From the NCBI GenBank assembly GCA_022432975.1, contig CM039502.1, positions 75,852,286 through 75,916,285 of the forward strand: a DNA stretch of 64,000 nucleotides, written 5' to 3'. Origin of the DNA: Begonia masoniana (taxonomy: Eukaryota > Streptophyta > Magnoliopsida > Cucurbitales > Begoniaceae). Below the pieces are notes generated by a model. The model did not search any database. It saw only the letters and a list, made by a program, of their open reading frames with translations, and was not told the origin of the DNA. Below, piece by piece: positions 21,328-33,008 of this stretch. A program made the position numbers and the translations under genes. The stretch's first letter is position 1, and every line of letters begins with the position of its first letter.

Positions 21328-24300
21328 ATGGCGGAAACCCGAGCGAAGACTAATGAGGAGACGCTGAAGAAACTGGCAGGAGGACATCAGGAACAACAGA
21401 AGATAGTTTCTGAACATACCTCTCGCCTGGACGCATTAGAGCAACACTTCCGGGAAATTCAAACCGACCTCAACTCCTTCAGGCAAGAATCCACCGCGAA
21501 GCAGGACGACATACTATCTGTGTTGACCAAATTGGCTCGGGGTAATCCGGAGATTGGGCAGAAGCAACCAACGGCGAATGATTCTTGGCAAAATCAACAT
21601 TATGAGAAGGGAGATTCTACTGCCCCATCTTCGAGCAAACCGCCGGTACCTAGCGATTCACCAATCTCCTCCTACCAGAATAATATGACCACCTCAGCTC
21701 CACAGCCAAACCCGTGGAAACCGTGGCCGAATCCTCCGGTGAAGCTACCATTCAACCCACCCAAGCCATTAGAACCCCCTCGCTACGACCCTCAACTAAT
21801 GCGTTTTCCCAAGCTTGACCTCCCATTTTTTACAGGTGATAATCCTCAAGAGTGGGTAAGAAAAGCAGATCGATATTTCGATTTACACCAAACCGCTGAG
21901 AATCAAAAGTTGGAGATGGCAGAATTTTTTCTACGTGACAAAGCAGATGTATGGTATCACGGATGGGGGGCGACGAAACAGGCAGTCACCTGGAGGCAAT
22001 TTACGACGGCTTTATGCCAACGGTTTTCAGCCAACCCAGGAGAAGACATAATAGAATCCCTCAGCAAAGTGACCCAGACAGGAACCGTCTCTGACTACTT
22101 GGAGAAATTCGAGGGGTTGAAGGCTCAAGCTCAACCTTGTCTCCCGGCAATGCCTGAATCATTCTGGATCGGCAGTTTCACCAGTGGGCTGAAAGAGGAA
22201 ATTCGGGCAATGGTTAAAATTGCCAGATCTGCTACTCTCGAGCAGGCGATTGAAGCAGCCGTCCTTCAAGAGACCGCTCTGGGAATTCTGAGTAAAGGGT
22301 GGAAATCGGCCAAGCCTTTCCCTCCTTCAAAGTGGGCGGAATCGCCTAAATGGACAGAACCACCGAAAGTAGCTCCGACTACCATTCCCTACCAGGAAGC
22401 AGAAAAAACAAAACCACCCTACCGGGTGCAGAAGATTCCACAAGCTGATCTGCAGCTTAAACGAAAGCTGGGCCTCTGTTTCAAATGTGATGAGAAATAT
22501 TTCGCCGGTCACGTATGTAAGAACCGGGCCCTTAATGTACTCATTGTGGATTCAGAGGAGGACGAAAAGGGCGATGCCTCAGACAACGACGAGCCGGATA
22601 GCAGTCACGACACGCTAGAAGTCTCCCTCCACGCCCTTTCTGGCCAGACGAATAACGCTACGGTGAGAATCGCGGGACAGTTAGGCCATCAACTGATTTC
22701 CATCCTCATCGACAGTGGCAGCACTAATAGTTTTATCGAAGAGAGGTTGGCTGCCCATTTCCGGTTCTCCCCCATTGTCAGCAAATCAGCCAAGGTTATG
22801 GTAGCCAACGGCGAAAAACTCGAGAGTAAGGAGCTGTCCGAGCCGGTGAACTGGAAGATGATTGGGCTTCCTTTCTCTTTCCAATTACGGACTTTGAGAT
22901 TTGGTGGAAGCGACATGATTTTGGGCATAGACTGGATTGCCAAGCACAGCCCAGTGACGTTTGATCTACCCCGTCGACAGATATTAGTCCAATATGAAGG
23001 GGGCCCATTAGTTTTACCATTCGCCAATACAGAGCAGATTAGTAATTTGTCTAGCCCAAAATCTCTTCATACTCACTGGAGGAAACATCCAAGGGGATTT
23101 ATCGCTCAGCTAAGCGTTCAGGAGACGGAACCCGATCATTCAGTACCAGAAAGCATTAGAACGATTATTCGTGACTATGCCGATGTTTTTGCCCCACTGT
23201 CGGGTCTACCACCGGAGAGAAGCCATGACCATAGTATTTCGTTAAAGCCTGATGCGAAACCCTTTCGCATTTTGCCCTACCGCTGTCCTTTCTCACAGAA
23301 ATCAGAAATTGAAAAATTAGTCCAGGAGATGCTGAGGGAAGGCATCATCATCCCCAGTAACAGCTCCTTTGCGTCGCCAGTACTTCTAGTGCGGAAGAAA
23401 GACGGGCAGTGGCGATTCTGTGTCGACTACAGACAGCTGAACACCCTCACTATTAAAGACAAATTTCCGATGCCCATTATTGATGAGTTACTGGATGAGC
23501 TGCATGGCTCGGCAATTTTCTCGAAATTAGATTTACGGGCAGGATATCACCAAATCCGGGTGAAGGAAGAAGATTGTCATAAAACGGCGTTCAAAACTCA
23601 CCAGGGATTATACGAATTCAGGGTTATGCCCTTCGGCCTCACGAATGCGCCAGCGACTTTCCAGGCACTCATGAACCATATTTTCCAACCTTACCTTAGA
23701 AAATTTGTCCTGGTATTTTTTGATGATATACTGGTTTACAGTCCCAACTTGGAAGCTCATGGTAAGCATCTCGGATTAGTATTGCAGCTGCTGCGAGTTC
23801 ATCGACTCGTCGCCAAGGAGTCTAAGTGCATTTTTGGGCAACCAGAAGTGCATTATTTGGGCCATATTATCTCTCAAGCAGGTGTTAAAGCTGATCCTAC
23901 CAAGATTGCGGCCATGTTAAATTGGCCTACTCCCACTACCACTAAACAACTGCGTGGATTTCTTGGGCTGACAGGCTACTATCGGAAATTTATCCGCAAC
24001 TATGGCATCCTGGCTAAACCGCTCACCTCTCTGTTAAAGACTAATGCATTTGTTTGGGACTCGGCAGCCGAAGACGCTTTCCAGTATCTCAAGACTGCTA
24101 TGAGCACTCCCCCTGTTTTAACTCTACCCGATTTTACACAACCGTTTGTTATTCAAACCGATGCTTGTCAAGGTGGTATGGGGGCAGTGTTGATGCAACG
24201 TCGCCAGGCTATTGCGTATATGAGCAAACCTTTTAATCTGAAAAACATGGGGTTGTCAATATATGAGAAGGAATTATTGGCTCTCGTTTCTACAGTTCAA

Positions 24301-26123
24301 CTCTGGCGTCACTACCTGGAAGGCAATAAGTTTATCATCCAAACCGATCATCAGTCTTTGAAGTACTTGTTGGAGCAACGTATTACCACCCCGTTGCAAC
24401 AGAAATGGTTAACCAAACTGTTAGGATTGGACTACCAGATCGAATACAAACAAGGAAAGCAGAATGTCGTAGCCGACGCGCTTTCCCGAACACCTCATGA
24501 CCCGCCTCCGCCAGCCGGCCAGTGCCAGACTATCACCTTGAACACTCCTATGTGGATGCAGGAGGTCATTTCAAGTTATGAAGGAGACGCCTGGATGACA
24601 GATATGCTCACCAAGCTGTCCATTGATGCTTCCCTGGATCCTTCTTTTTCTGTTTCAGATGGCTTACTTCGTTTCCAGGGCAAATTGGTCCTGGGCCAGG
24701 GGAACAACATCCGTACCAAGGTCCTCAAGACTTTGCACGACTCGGCAGAAGGCGGCCACTCCGGTATCCAGGCAACGCTCCATCGCGCCAAATCATTGTT
24801 TTGGTGGCCAGGCCTCACCAAGGAAGTCCATGCATACGTCGGAAGTTGTGACACATGTCAGCGATGTAAGCATGAACACGTGCATTATCCAGGGCTTCTT
24901 CAGCCACTCCCGATACCCCAGCACCCGTGGACTCACATTGCCATGGATTTCATCGAGGGCTTACCAAGCTCCCTTCACTCCAATTGTATTCTGGTGGTCG
25001 TTGATCGCTTCACCAAATACGCTCATTTTTTGGCTCTACGTCACCCATTCACGGCAGTTCAGGTGGCCAACTTATTTCTCGACAATATTTTTAAATTGCA
25101 TGGCATTCCTCAATCGATGGTGTCAGACAGAGATCCGATTTTTTTTCCTCCTTCTGGCAATCGGTTTTTTCTTCCCTGGGAGCCGAACTTCATACTTCCA
25201 CCGCCTACCACCCGGAATCCGACGGCCAGACGGAACGACTGAATCAATGCCTTGAAATGTACTTGCGGTGTATGACTTTTCAGAAGCCGTCACAATGGCG
25301 GCAATGGCTTCCCTTAGCTGAGTGGTGGTATAATACTACTGTGCAGACAGCCATTAAGATGACTCCCTTTGAGGCGCTTTATGGCCAGCCCCCTCCTCGC
25401 CTGGCACTGGGGCCGTATCTCCAAACTTCTTCTGGCGCAGCCGATACTCTTCTTCGAGATCGTCATACAATGGACAACATGCTGAAGGAAAATATTGCCC
25501 AAGCTCAGAGTCGGATGAAACTTTATGCAGACCGTAACAGGACTGAGCGGAGATTTCAACCTGGGGACTGGGTTTATCTTAAGCTTCAACCGTATCGTCA
25601 GCAATCCGTCGCCGCCCGATCTACTCACAAACTTGCTCCGAAATATTTTGGTCCTTTCGAGATTTTGGCTCGGGTAGGACACGTCGCTTACCGGCTGGCG
25701 TTACCGATCGGGGCTCGAATCCACCCTGTTTTTTACGTTTCCCTCCTGAAGCAGACTATAGGTACCCACTCTCTTTCAGCTCAAAATCTTCCTCCAGAAT
25801 ATTGTGCCGATACCGTTTCCGATGTCCCTCTCCAACTTTTGCAAACACGCGTGGTCAAACGGGGCAATCTTCCTATTACTCAGTGGCTTATTCAGTGGAC
25901 GGGGCAGTCTGTCGATGACGCGACTTGGTTGGACTCCGACATTGTCACCGCGCGATATCCAGACTTTCGACCTTGGGGACAAGGTCCTTTTGAAGGGGTG
26001 GCCTGTCATGAGAGGGATCTTCATGTTGGATTACGAAGCTGGGCCACTAAGGGGAGACGCAGCCGCAACAAGAGAACCCGGCCCGAACCCAAATCGCAGC
26101 ATTCAGTTAAGCCTTTCCCCTGA
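21328..26123 (+). pseudogene. Gypsy gag-pol polyprotein with one frameshift
   Basis: The frame from the ATG at 21328 (MAETRAKTNEE) runs to 25242. It encodes gag, a CCHC-type knuckle (CFKCDEKYFAGHVC), protease (LIDSGSTNS, near 22706), reverse transcriptase with the FFDDILVYS active site near 23712-23735, RNase H (QTDACQGGMGAVL; near 24160) and integrase. Integrase has an HHCC zinc region near 24738-24860 and a first catalytic Asp in MDFIEG near 24943. At a run of eight T's (about 25140-25147) the frame is lost before the rest of the integrase core; a second frame carries on from about 25150 to 26123. The tail has a chromodomain-like motif (QWLIQWTGQSVDDATW). The last roughly 40 codons lie inside the 3' LTR. 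It is otherwise nearly intact. Confidence 0.9.
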
Positions 26124-26346
26124 CGTGTCCATTCTGTTAGCTGAGGGATGAAGAAGTTAAAAGGAGGAGCACGAGAACGAGGAAGGATGTATGTTAAGTT
26201 GATAATTTTCTATTTCGCCTTTTCTTTCTGTATTTTCATTTCTCTGTAAGAACGTTTCGTACGAAATGATGACTGAATGCCTCCTTTTGGAGCTTTGCTG
26301 AAATCTTTTTCTCGTAACTGAGTTGTGAACCGTGGGTTACACAACA
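26004..26346 (+). repeat. 3' LTR of the Gypsy element
   Basis: This 343-bp LTR is followed by the aaaag target duplication at 26347-26351, after which the interrupted coiled-coil upstream sequence resumes. Confidence 0.95.
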
Positions 26347-26351
26347 AAAAG

Positions 26352-26790
26352 ATCGACAAGACAGAGCAAAAGAAAGGAATACAAGAAATTAAACTAATTA
26401 AAGGCAAAAGAATGTTTTCGTTACTAGGATTTATTTAATAAAGATAGAATCGGAAGATGTATTCGATAGGAAATCAAGAAAAAGTAGCAATCGTAGAAAG
26501 TGAGAAGAGCAAAAAAGAAAATGTAGCTTTCTTTTTTTGGAAACCAATCAGCCAGATTAGGCTAAGGAAAACGAAGAACAATACCTAAGAGTTAATGGCG
26601 GCAGACTATTGCAAAAGAAAAGAGAGATTGCGATTTGGTTTTTCTCTGCACCGCACGATACGTACACCCCAGGGACAGTAGAAAAGCTTGCAACTGAAAG
26701 CGACGAACTATCCTTTTTAAACAGGCACAGCCAAGTTCGCTCCCCGGCGCGCATGAGAGAGAGAGAGAGAGAGAGCAATGAGCGTTATAG
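26352..26790 (-). promoter_or_regulatory. displaced ancestral upstream region of coiled-coil copy 3
   Basis: The sequence aligns with the upstream intron and 5' region of copies 1 and 2 (17780-18190 and 19380-19790). At about 26686 (agtagaaaa) the duplicated copies switch to HMGA sequence, whereas this copy continues with the stretch aactgaaagcgacgaac. That stretch is shared with the upstream region of copy 4 (near 29085). It therefore looks like the original promoter/5' UTR side, ending in a GA-dinucleotide run near 26755-26775. Confidence 0.55.
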
Positions 26791-27323
26791 TCAAACAGTA
26801 CAACTAGAATATAACCAGTGAAAGTTTTGGTAGTACTCAAAATATAGTACCACTGAGACTGAGAGATTGTTTTTATTTGTATACGGACGGACGGTATACA
26901 AATAACTTATACATGTTTGGGTGGTCTTGAAAATTAACCTTAATCCAACAAGTTTTGGTCCGTCTCTTTTTCTATTTTTCATCAAAAAAAGTTTCGAGCT
27001 TGGAAAAGATGAGTTTGTGTTTGCTTAAAAACGCTAACATGTCATTTAAGCACTCCTGACGACAACAATAATATCATTCAACAATCAACTATGACCTAAT
27101 TAGTGATAGAGATTAAACATCAGATTTGAAACTCATAACCCAAAACTGCTTTCTGCATGGAATCAATCTGCCATGCTAACACATTTCTATAAACTTCAAA
27201 ATTTCAGTACAATCTAGCGAGGAAAGAATATCTGGACACTCTTTGTCAGTCTACATGAGAAGTTTTCTTCTTCTTCTTCTTCTTTTTTAACAAAAGAATG
27301 TTACTAAAAAAAAGGTCTAGAAA
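26791..27323. other. spacer between coiled-coil copies 3 and 4
   Basis: A+T-rich with a short TTC run near 27263-27285. No gene or bounded repeat was recognised. Confidence 0.4.
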
Positions 27324-27968
27324 TCAAAAGATACCATATTTTCCTGGAAAGCGCCGATGCAGTAGAGTTTTTAGTATCACTTGCAATTTCTTTGCTGGTT
27401 CTTTGTGTCGTAGTAGCCGAGCTTCAGTCACAGTCGTAGTGCTATTTCTTAAACCATTTATAGCTATTTCAAGGCAAGCAACGTTATTTTTCAAAGCATT
27501 ACAGCATTCATAAGAAAAATGCACATGTTCGGAAAAGGCTAGCTCAATTAGTAAGAAAACCAGATCCTTTTCAAGTTCATCAATTTCAGTTTCTGCTTTT
27601 GTTATCAATTTCTTCAGTGCTTGGATACACGATTTAGCATTTAGAGCTTCTTCCTCTATCAAATCTGAGAGAAAATGTGAAGAACATTAATTGATCAATT
27701 TTGGGGCAAGATCTCAACATACCAAAGCATTGAAAAAAAAAAGAAAATGAAAAGTACCACGTCCATGAGCAGAGTAAAAATCACAATTCCATTTGGATTC
27801 CCCCTCATAATCATTTATTTCCTGGGAATCTGAAATCAACAAGACGGAAATTCAAGGATGATCAGTAGTTAATATGCTGAATTGATTAGCAACGTAGATT
27901 GACAATGCAAAAAAGTAAAAGACTCACGAACCTGGAATGAGATTTATACTCCATATATCATCATCCAT
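27324..27968 (-). CDS. coiled-coil gene copy 4 (divergent)
   Basis: The exons are 27968-27932 (MDDDIWSINLIP), 27829-27758 and 27664-27324, giving 149 residues in one frame with GT-AG junctions. The middle exon is 72 nt rather than 42, adding ten residues (WNCDFYSAHG). The coiled-coil core is conserved (IQALKKLITKAETEIDELEK), and the C-terminus (EPAKKLQVILKTLL plus a Phe/Gly-containing tail) is longer. It keeps its own upstream region to about 29170 and has no HMGA-derived exon. It is probably the oldest member of the cluster; function is not recognised. Confidence 0.55.
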
Positions 27969-27986
27969 GGTAATAAGCAATTTCTC

Positions 27987-29200
27987 CTGCGTGCAAATGC
28001 AGAGGCTATAACAATGCATTAAAAAAATACAATAGAAAGAGACATATTAAAAATACAATGGAGAGAGACATGCAAACAAGGATTACAGATTGATTATAAA
28101 ATTTTAGTACTATTTTTTATTTATGAATTATTATTCTACCAATGAATAAATGACTCGTAAATACCTAGCATTACTCACAATTAAAAATGTAAAAAATATT
28201 TTAACTTACTCTAATCAACCATTCTTGCCATTGATCAATGTGTTTAATAATGTGAATTTCAATTCATATGTCAAAAAGTTAAATATTATGATAAAAATTC
28301 TCAAAAATAAAATACTCAAAGTTAATGTTTCAAATATTTTGGAGGTCATATGCAACGCCCCTCTCACAAATGTTGTCATAATAAATTTGACTGCCGAAGA
28401 AAAATAGCTTATTGCGTTTCCAACAAAAAGAAATTGGTATCGAAATTGTCTGACACATTATTCAGAGTTCGTAGTCAAGAAGAATGGGCAAGATCAATAC
28501 AAAATTGAAAACACGAGTAGATAGCAAATTAGCCATTTGCAATTTAAATATTTTCAAAAAAACCAAAATTATATCCAGTCGGAAGCATAATGTACATGGA
28601 AAACATCAAAAAGATCAACAAGACTGAGCAAAAGAAAGTAATATATATCAAGTACGAATCAACAAAAAGTTATAGCACGAAAGAATTTTTACGTTATTAG
28701 GATGTGTTTAGTAAAGATGGAATCGGAAAATGAATTTGATATTACGTACATGAATGCGCTCAAGATAAGAAAAAAAAAAAACAAGAAGAAAAAATGGCAA
28801 TCCGAGAAAGCGTGAAGAGCAAAAAGAAAAATAAAAGGAAATGTTGCTTTCTTTTTTCCTAGGAAACCAAACAGCCGGAGTAGGCGAAGGAAAATGAAGT
28901 GTTCGAAGGAGATGAAGAATACCTTAAGAGTTAATAGCGGCAGATTATTGCAGAAGAAACGAGATGTTGCGATTTGCTTTTTTCTCCACCTAAAAATGAA
29001 AGTGACGGAGACGAGAATGGAGGAACGAAATTGAATCACTGGAGAGAGAGAAGAGATTCCTTCTGCTTGACGGTAGACGAGCCGGCAACTGAAAGCGACG
29101 AACAGTCCTTTTTTAAACAGGCGCAGCCAAATTCGCGCCCGAGAGAGAGAGAGGAGGAATATGGTCAAGTTTCATTTGATTTATATGACAAATATTTATA
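27987..29200 (-). promoter_or_regulatory. upstream intron and promoter region of coiled-coil copy 4
   Basis: Parts of this stretch align with upstream sequence of copies 1-3, for example the tract near 28860-28950 and the stretch gcaactgaaagcgacgaac near 29085-29105, which is followed by TTTTTTAAACAGGCGCAGCC and a GA run. The middle, 28080-28420, is A+T-rich unique sequence. The boundary of the 5' UTR cannot be set by eye. Confidence 0.4.
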
Positions 29201-29412
29201 AGGGTAAAATAGACATTCAACCTTGATATTAGAGAACTGGTTCCTTAAAAACCCTAAATTATTTTTGTTTTCGAATTAGTCCTCACAGTTTATACAACGA
29301 ACAAATTAACCCCCAACATTATAAATTCCATTAAAAAAAAAAACACGGGCGCGATAGTACAAACAAATTGAAAATGTCTTAATTGCCCTTGACTCTCCCT
29401 CTCTACATACAC

Positions 29413-29760
29413 TCAAGTAGCCATGGCTAAGATTGAAGAGCAGCTTTGAGAATATGAAGAAGACACATTGGATGAAGGATCAATCTTCTCTTTGGGGGAC
29501 GATTCTTTTGAGCCAGCGACCAGAGTTAGCTTCGGTAGAAATTCCAAGAAATTCATTATCGATTTAACCCATCTCGATCCATTTCTAGGTTGAATAGCAT
29601 TGTAAACTTGATGTTCAAGTATATATATCTTGGCTATTAAGCCACCCATCTGGTTAGACGATGACTCGTATTGAATTCCATTATCGCAAATAAACAAGAA
29701 CGAGAATTCTAAATCTAACCACAAGTCTAACAACAATGCCAAAGTTTTGGAGAACCCCAT
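29413..29760 (-). CDS. unrecognised 115-codon ORF
   Basis: This open minus-strand frame contains KSIMNFLEFLPKLTLVAGSKE and a Ser-rich tail. It has no motif I can name, no visible flanking exon and no repeat copy in this window. It may be a chance frame or part of an old transposon. The sequence before it, 29210-29400, has the look of a MITE end (AAGGGTAAAATAGAC) but no partner was found. Confidence 0.2.
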   Translation of the reverse strand: MGFSKTLALLLDLWLDLEFSFLFICDNGIQYESSSNQMGGLIAKIYILEHQVYNAIQPRNGSRWVKSIMNFLEFLPKLTLVAGSKESSPKEKIDPSSNVSSSYSQSCSSILAMAT

Positions 29761-30616
29761 GCACTTAGGGTAACATTTTATTCATCAAATAAGCATAAAT
29801 TACCCCTCCTACTTTATGTTCCAACAGACTAGGCCACAAACCTAATCATATTTTCTTCTCCTTTCATGACTGCACTAGTAGTCAAGATATACTTGAATTA
29901 ATTATATAAATTCCACAAGTAAATTAAAAATAAAATTGCTAAAAATAGAAGAAAATCTTTATCCACATATTTCTCTCAGTTGACCATTTCTTCATTTTAT
30001 TCTATTAATTTCAAACTCAAATGACTTGAGTAGTATTAACTAAGTCCGTGTGTATTTCATTTTTCTTTGACCAAACTGAATCATTAGATTCTTATGTAAT
30101 TGGTCTACATTTAATCCAAGTTAGACCATGAGAATCATTCTCCTTCCTAGTCATAATAATGGTAATCCTACAACAACTTCCCCCTCGTTGCCTATCCATA
30201 TTTAATGTCAAATTTCATAGTTCGGATGTAACTAAACAAAATAAAAATTTAACCATATCGACTAAATCTAAATCACATCAATACCCTAGAACTTAAGCAA
30301 TAACAATTAGATTTGAAATAAAAGAGGGGTAAAGAAAAGATCGTTGCCCTTTCTTTCACATTGTAAATCACTTCCGTTTTGTAAAATTACATATCCAAGG
30401 ATACCCTCCATAGTTTCCATCAATATTAGATCTCAGATGAGTACACTAATGGATAATGCCCCAAAATGGTAAGAACTCAAATATTCAAAATCCATGCTTG
30501 GAACGAAATTTTTGAACCTGTAATTTTATTTTCTCAAATTTGAAAGAGAATGACCGCAAAGTTGAAAGAAATGGACGTTCATGCATCATAACTATAAAAC
30601 CTGTGATGAGTCAAAT
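29761..30616. other. intergenic, downstream of the MAM33-like gene
   Basis: A+T-rich with no recognised coding or repeat structure. It should include the 3' UTR of the minus-strand gene ending at 30617. Confidence 0.4.
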
Positions 30617-33008
30617 TCATTTCCCAGATGATCCAGCGAAGGACTCGAGTTTCTGCAACCAGTTGAGATATTGAGCCTGCTCCTTTTTATGTAAGTGGAC
30701 TAGAAGGAAGTTTGTCAGGCTCTCTCTTATACCCTTTGCAACTAGATATTCTTTCAGCGCATCTTGTAATTGAGGATCCAAAGACCTGCCAATGATCAGT
30801 ATAAATCAATACGACAAAGAGACAGAGAAACAGAGAGCTATCAGCAAAAGTTGAATCAGATTATAATAACATATTCAAGGTCATGAGGGGCCTCTCGCAT
30901 GTTTGGTATAGTTATGCATTTTAGGAGAAAAGGAAGACACTATAGGAAGTCCAAATCTAAGCTTTTTATTTCAAATTTGATGGTATACACTTAGTCAACC
31001 AACAATTTTAAAAAAGAATTAAGTTAACTACATCTGAACCATTAGATTTGAAATAGACAATGGATTGGCATAGCATAGACAAGAGAGAAACGATCAATAA
31101 CCTTTCAAGTGAACTTTTGGAATGGGCAAGTTGTTTTGGCATTTTCCCTCAAATATGAATCTAAACTGTATCAGAGCTTTTAGATTATTACAGTTCAACA
31201 AATCTAAGCTTTTTATTTCAAATTTGATGGTATACACTTAGTCAACCAACAATTTTAAAAAAGAATTAAGTTAACTACATCTGAACCATTAGATTTGAAA
31301 TAGACAATGGATTTGGCATAGCATAGACAAGAAGAGAAACGATCAATAACCTTTCAAGTGAACTTTTGGAATGGGCAAGTTGTTTTGGCATTTTCCCTCA
31401 AATATGAATCTAAACTGTATCAGAGCTTTTAGGTTATTACAGTTCAACAAATCAGAAGTAAGGGTTTGTGGTCGCCAACATATAATTACTTAACAGTAAA
31501 TACGAATATGAAGCTGATGTAACTAATTGAAAATGTCAAGGAAGAAAGCTGGGACAACACTGCTCAGATATGTGAAAGAAAGATGCTGCGAAACTGACAG
31601 ACATTTGACAATTCAATCCCCAAATAAAAATAAGAAGCCAAAGATCAAAATTGGGCCTTTGATAATATTACAATCTAGATATTCAAATATCTAAACACAT
31701 CCTTGATGTGAGATAGAGAAGATATCTTCCCAATGTTTTTCGAAAGATAAATTATGAACTACAACATACTCATGTTATTCCTAGCACACGCATATGTAAT
31801 TATCAGAGGAGAAAAATCTACAATTATATCTTACGAAGGGTTTCTACTTGAATTTACTTATTTAAAAATTTAACCCACTGCCAAAACACATTAGCCAACA
31901 TATTTGAATTTCCCGTTGCCCATGTCCCGGGCGTTTGAAGATTAAAATTGGGATGACTACAAAGCAAAGAAACGCTGTGATGAACTATCCATTGTAATAC
32001 ATGTTAATCTGACATCTATAAAATATGCATAAATTAAATTGCTTCAGCTTCAAAAGGCAATAGCTAAACTAAAGTTAACTTGTAAAACATCTAACACTCT
32101 TGCTAGTTCCCAACTTTGAAAACGTGATTTGAACTCTTAAGAACAAAAGGTAAAGCCAAAACATACTTTCAGCACTGTTAAGACTACTAAGATTCTGAAA
32201 ACTCAAGTAAAGATTCTCCATAAGTAATCAGTAGAGTATCGTAAATCCCCGGTGCAAGAATATCAAAACTCCATAAATGTTGCAATATTCTTCCCGTTTA
32301 TGTTGCTGGTTTGACAATCACGAGAAATCAACTTTAAGAATATTTTCATCCAATTTATACCTGAATGAAGGGCTTCTATAAACGGAATCGTCCAAATGAG
32401 TTGTCGATTGAAGATAATAAGCGTTATGGATTTTAAAGTCCGACCCATGAGTAACATTCCCTGAAACCTCACAGTCAAACTGCAACAGAGAACGTAGGCC
32501 AGGCTTCTGAACACACACCTTCATCAAAACGTCCCTCGGAAATACGCCATGCCTAACAAAATTAATTGGACCGAGCATAGCCGAAACAGCAACCTCTTCC
32601 CCGGACTCGCATTTTCTCCGCACTACTACATCTTGAGATCCTGTAGAATCATGTTCTACAACGAAATCTCCCAAAGAACCGGATTCATTATTCTGCGTTG
32701 ATATAGTTCACAAAAAAGAGAGCTATTGGAATCAATTCACCGAAAGAAGCATATATGCGGATAAGTTTACTCTAACGAATGAAACTAGCAAAGAAATTCG
32801 AATTAAATCGCTGTTAGAGACATTAGCAGTGTGTCGAGTGAAACCAGTTAAATTAAACTCGAAAGAAGAATGCAGAATTAGAAAGATTAGATACCTGAAA
32901 GCGATTAGAGGAAAGCTCGTGTCTGATCTCGGACTGTAAGATCTTGACCAAATCGAGATTTTGCAGAGCTTTGCGAGCCTCGTACAACACAGAGCCAACC
33001 CTCTGCAT
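30617..33008 (-). CDS. MAM33 / p32-type mitochondrial glycoprotein family protein
   Basis: Three exons (33008-32895, 32692-32361 and 30785-30617) join in frame to 204 residues. The N-terminus (MQRVGSVLYEARKALQNLDL; ILQSEIRHEL) and the middle (GSLGDFVVEHDS; SQDVVVRRKCESGEEV) match the plant mitochondrial glycoprotein (MAM33, p32/gC1qBP) family. So does the C-terminal helix pair (LQDALKEYLVAKGI; KEQAQYLNWLQKLESF). These are trimeric, acidic matrix proteins implicated in mitochondrial ribosome and OXPHOS assembly. The start at 33008 is the first ATG of the exon frame. The second intron (30786-32360) is long and contains a tandem duplication. Confidence 0.88.
30953..31447. repeat. 247-bp tandem duplication in a MAM33-like gene intron
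   Basis: Bases 30953-31199 recur at 31200-31447 with a few single-base differences (for example ggattgg/ggatttgg and caagagag/caagaagag). The unit is non-coding on both strands as far as I can see. Confidence 0.9.

Larger units (their letters stand above)
20953..26346 (+). mobile_element. young Ty3/Gypsy chromovirus (Reina-like)
   Basis: Two 343-bp LTRs (20953-21295 and 26004-26346) start TGTCATGAG and end CACAACA. They are flanked by a perfect 5-bp duplication, aaaag, at 20948-20952 and 26347-26351. I count two differences between the LTRs, so insertion was recent. A primer-binding site TGGTATCAGAGCC (initiator tRNA-Met) starts at 21298. The interior is one gag-pol frame ending in a chromodomain-like segment. 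The small size and short LTRs suggest the Reina clade, though the clade is inferred. It lies in the upstream region of coiled-coil gene copy 3. Confidence 0.95.

Noticed and set aside
24576..25255. Long ORFs in other frames over the Gypsy integrase
   Set aside because: Shadows of pol; they lack domains and overlap the integrase frame.
28150..28407. 85-codon plus-strand ORF
   Set aside because: Asn/Ile/Lys-rich frame in A+T-rich intron or spacer, with no motif and no copy in the related upstream regions.
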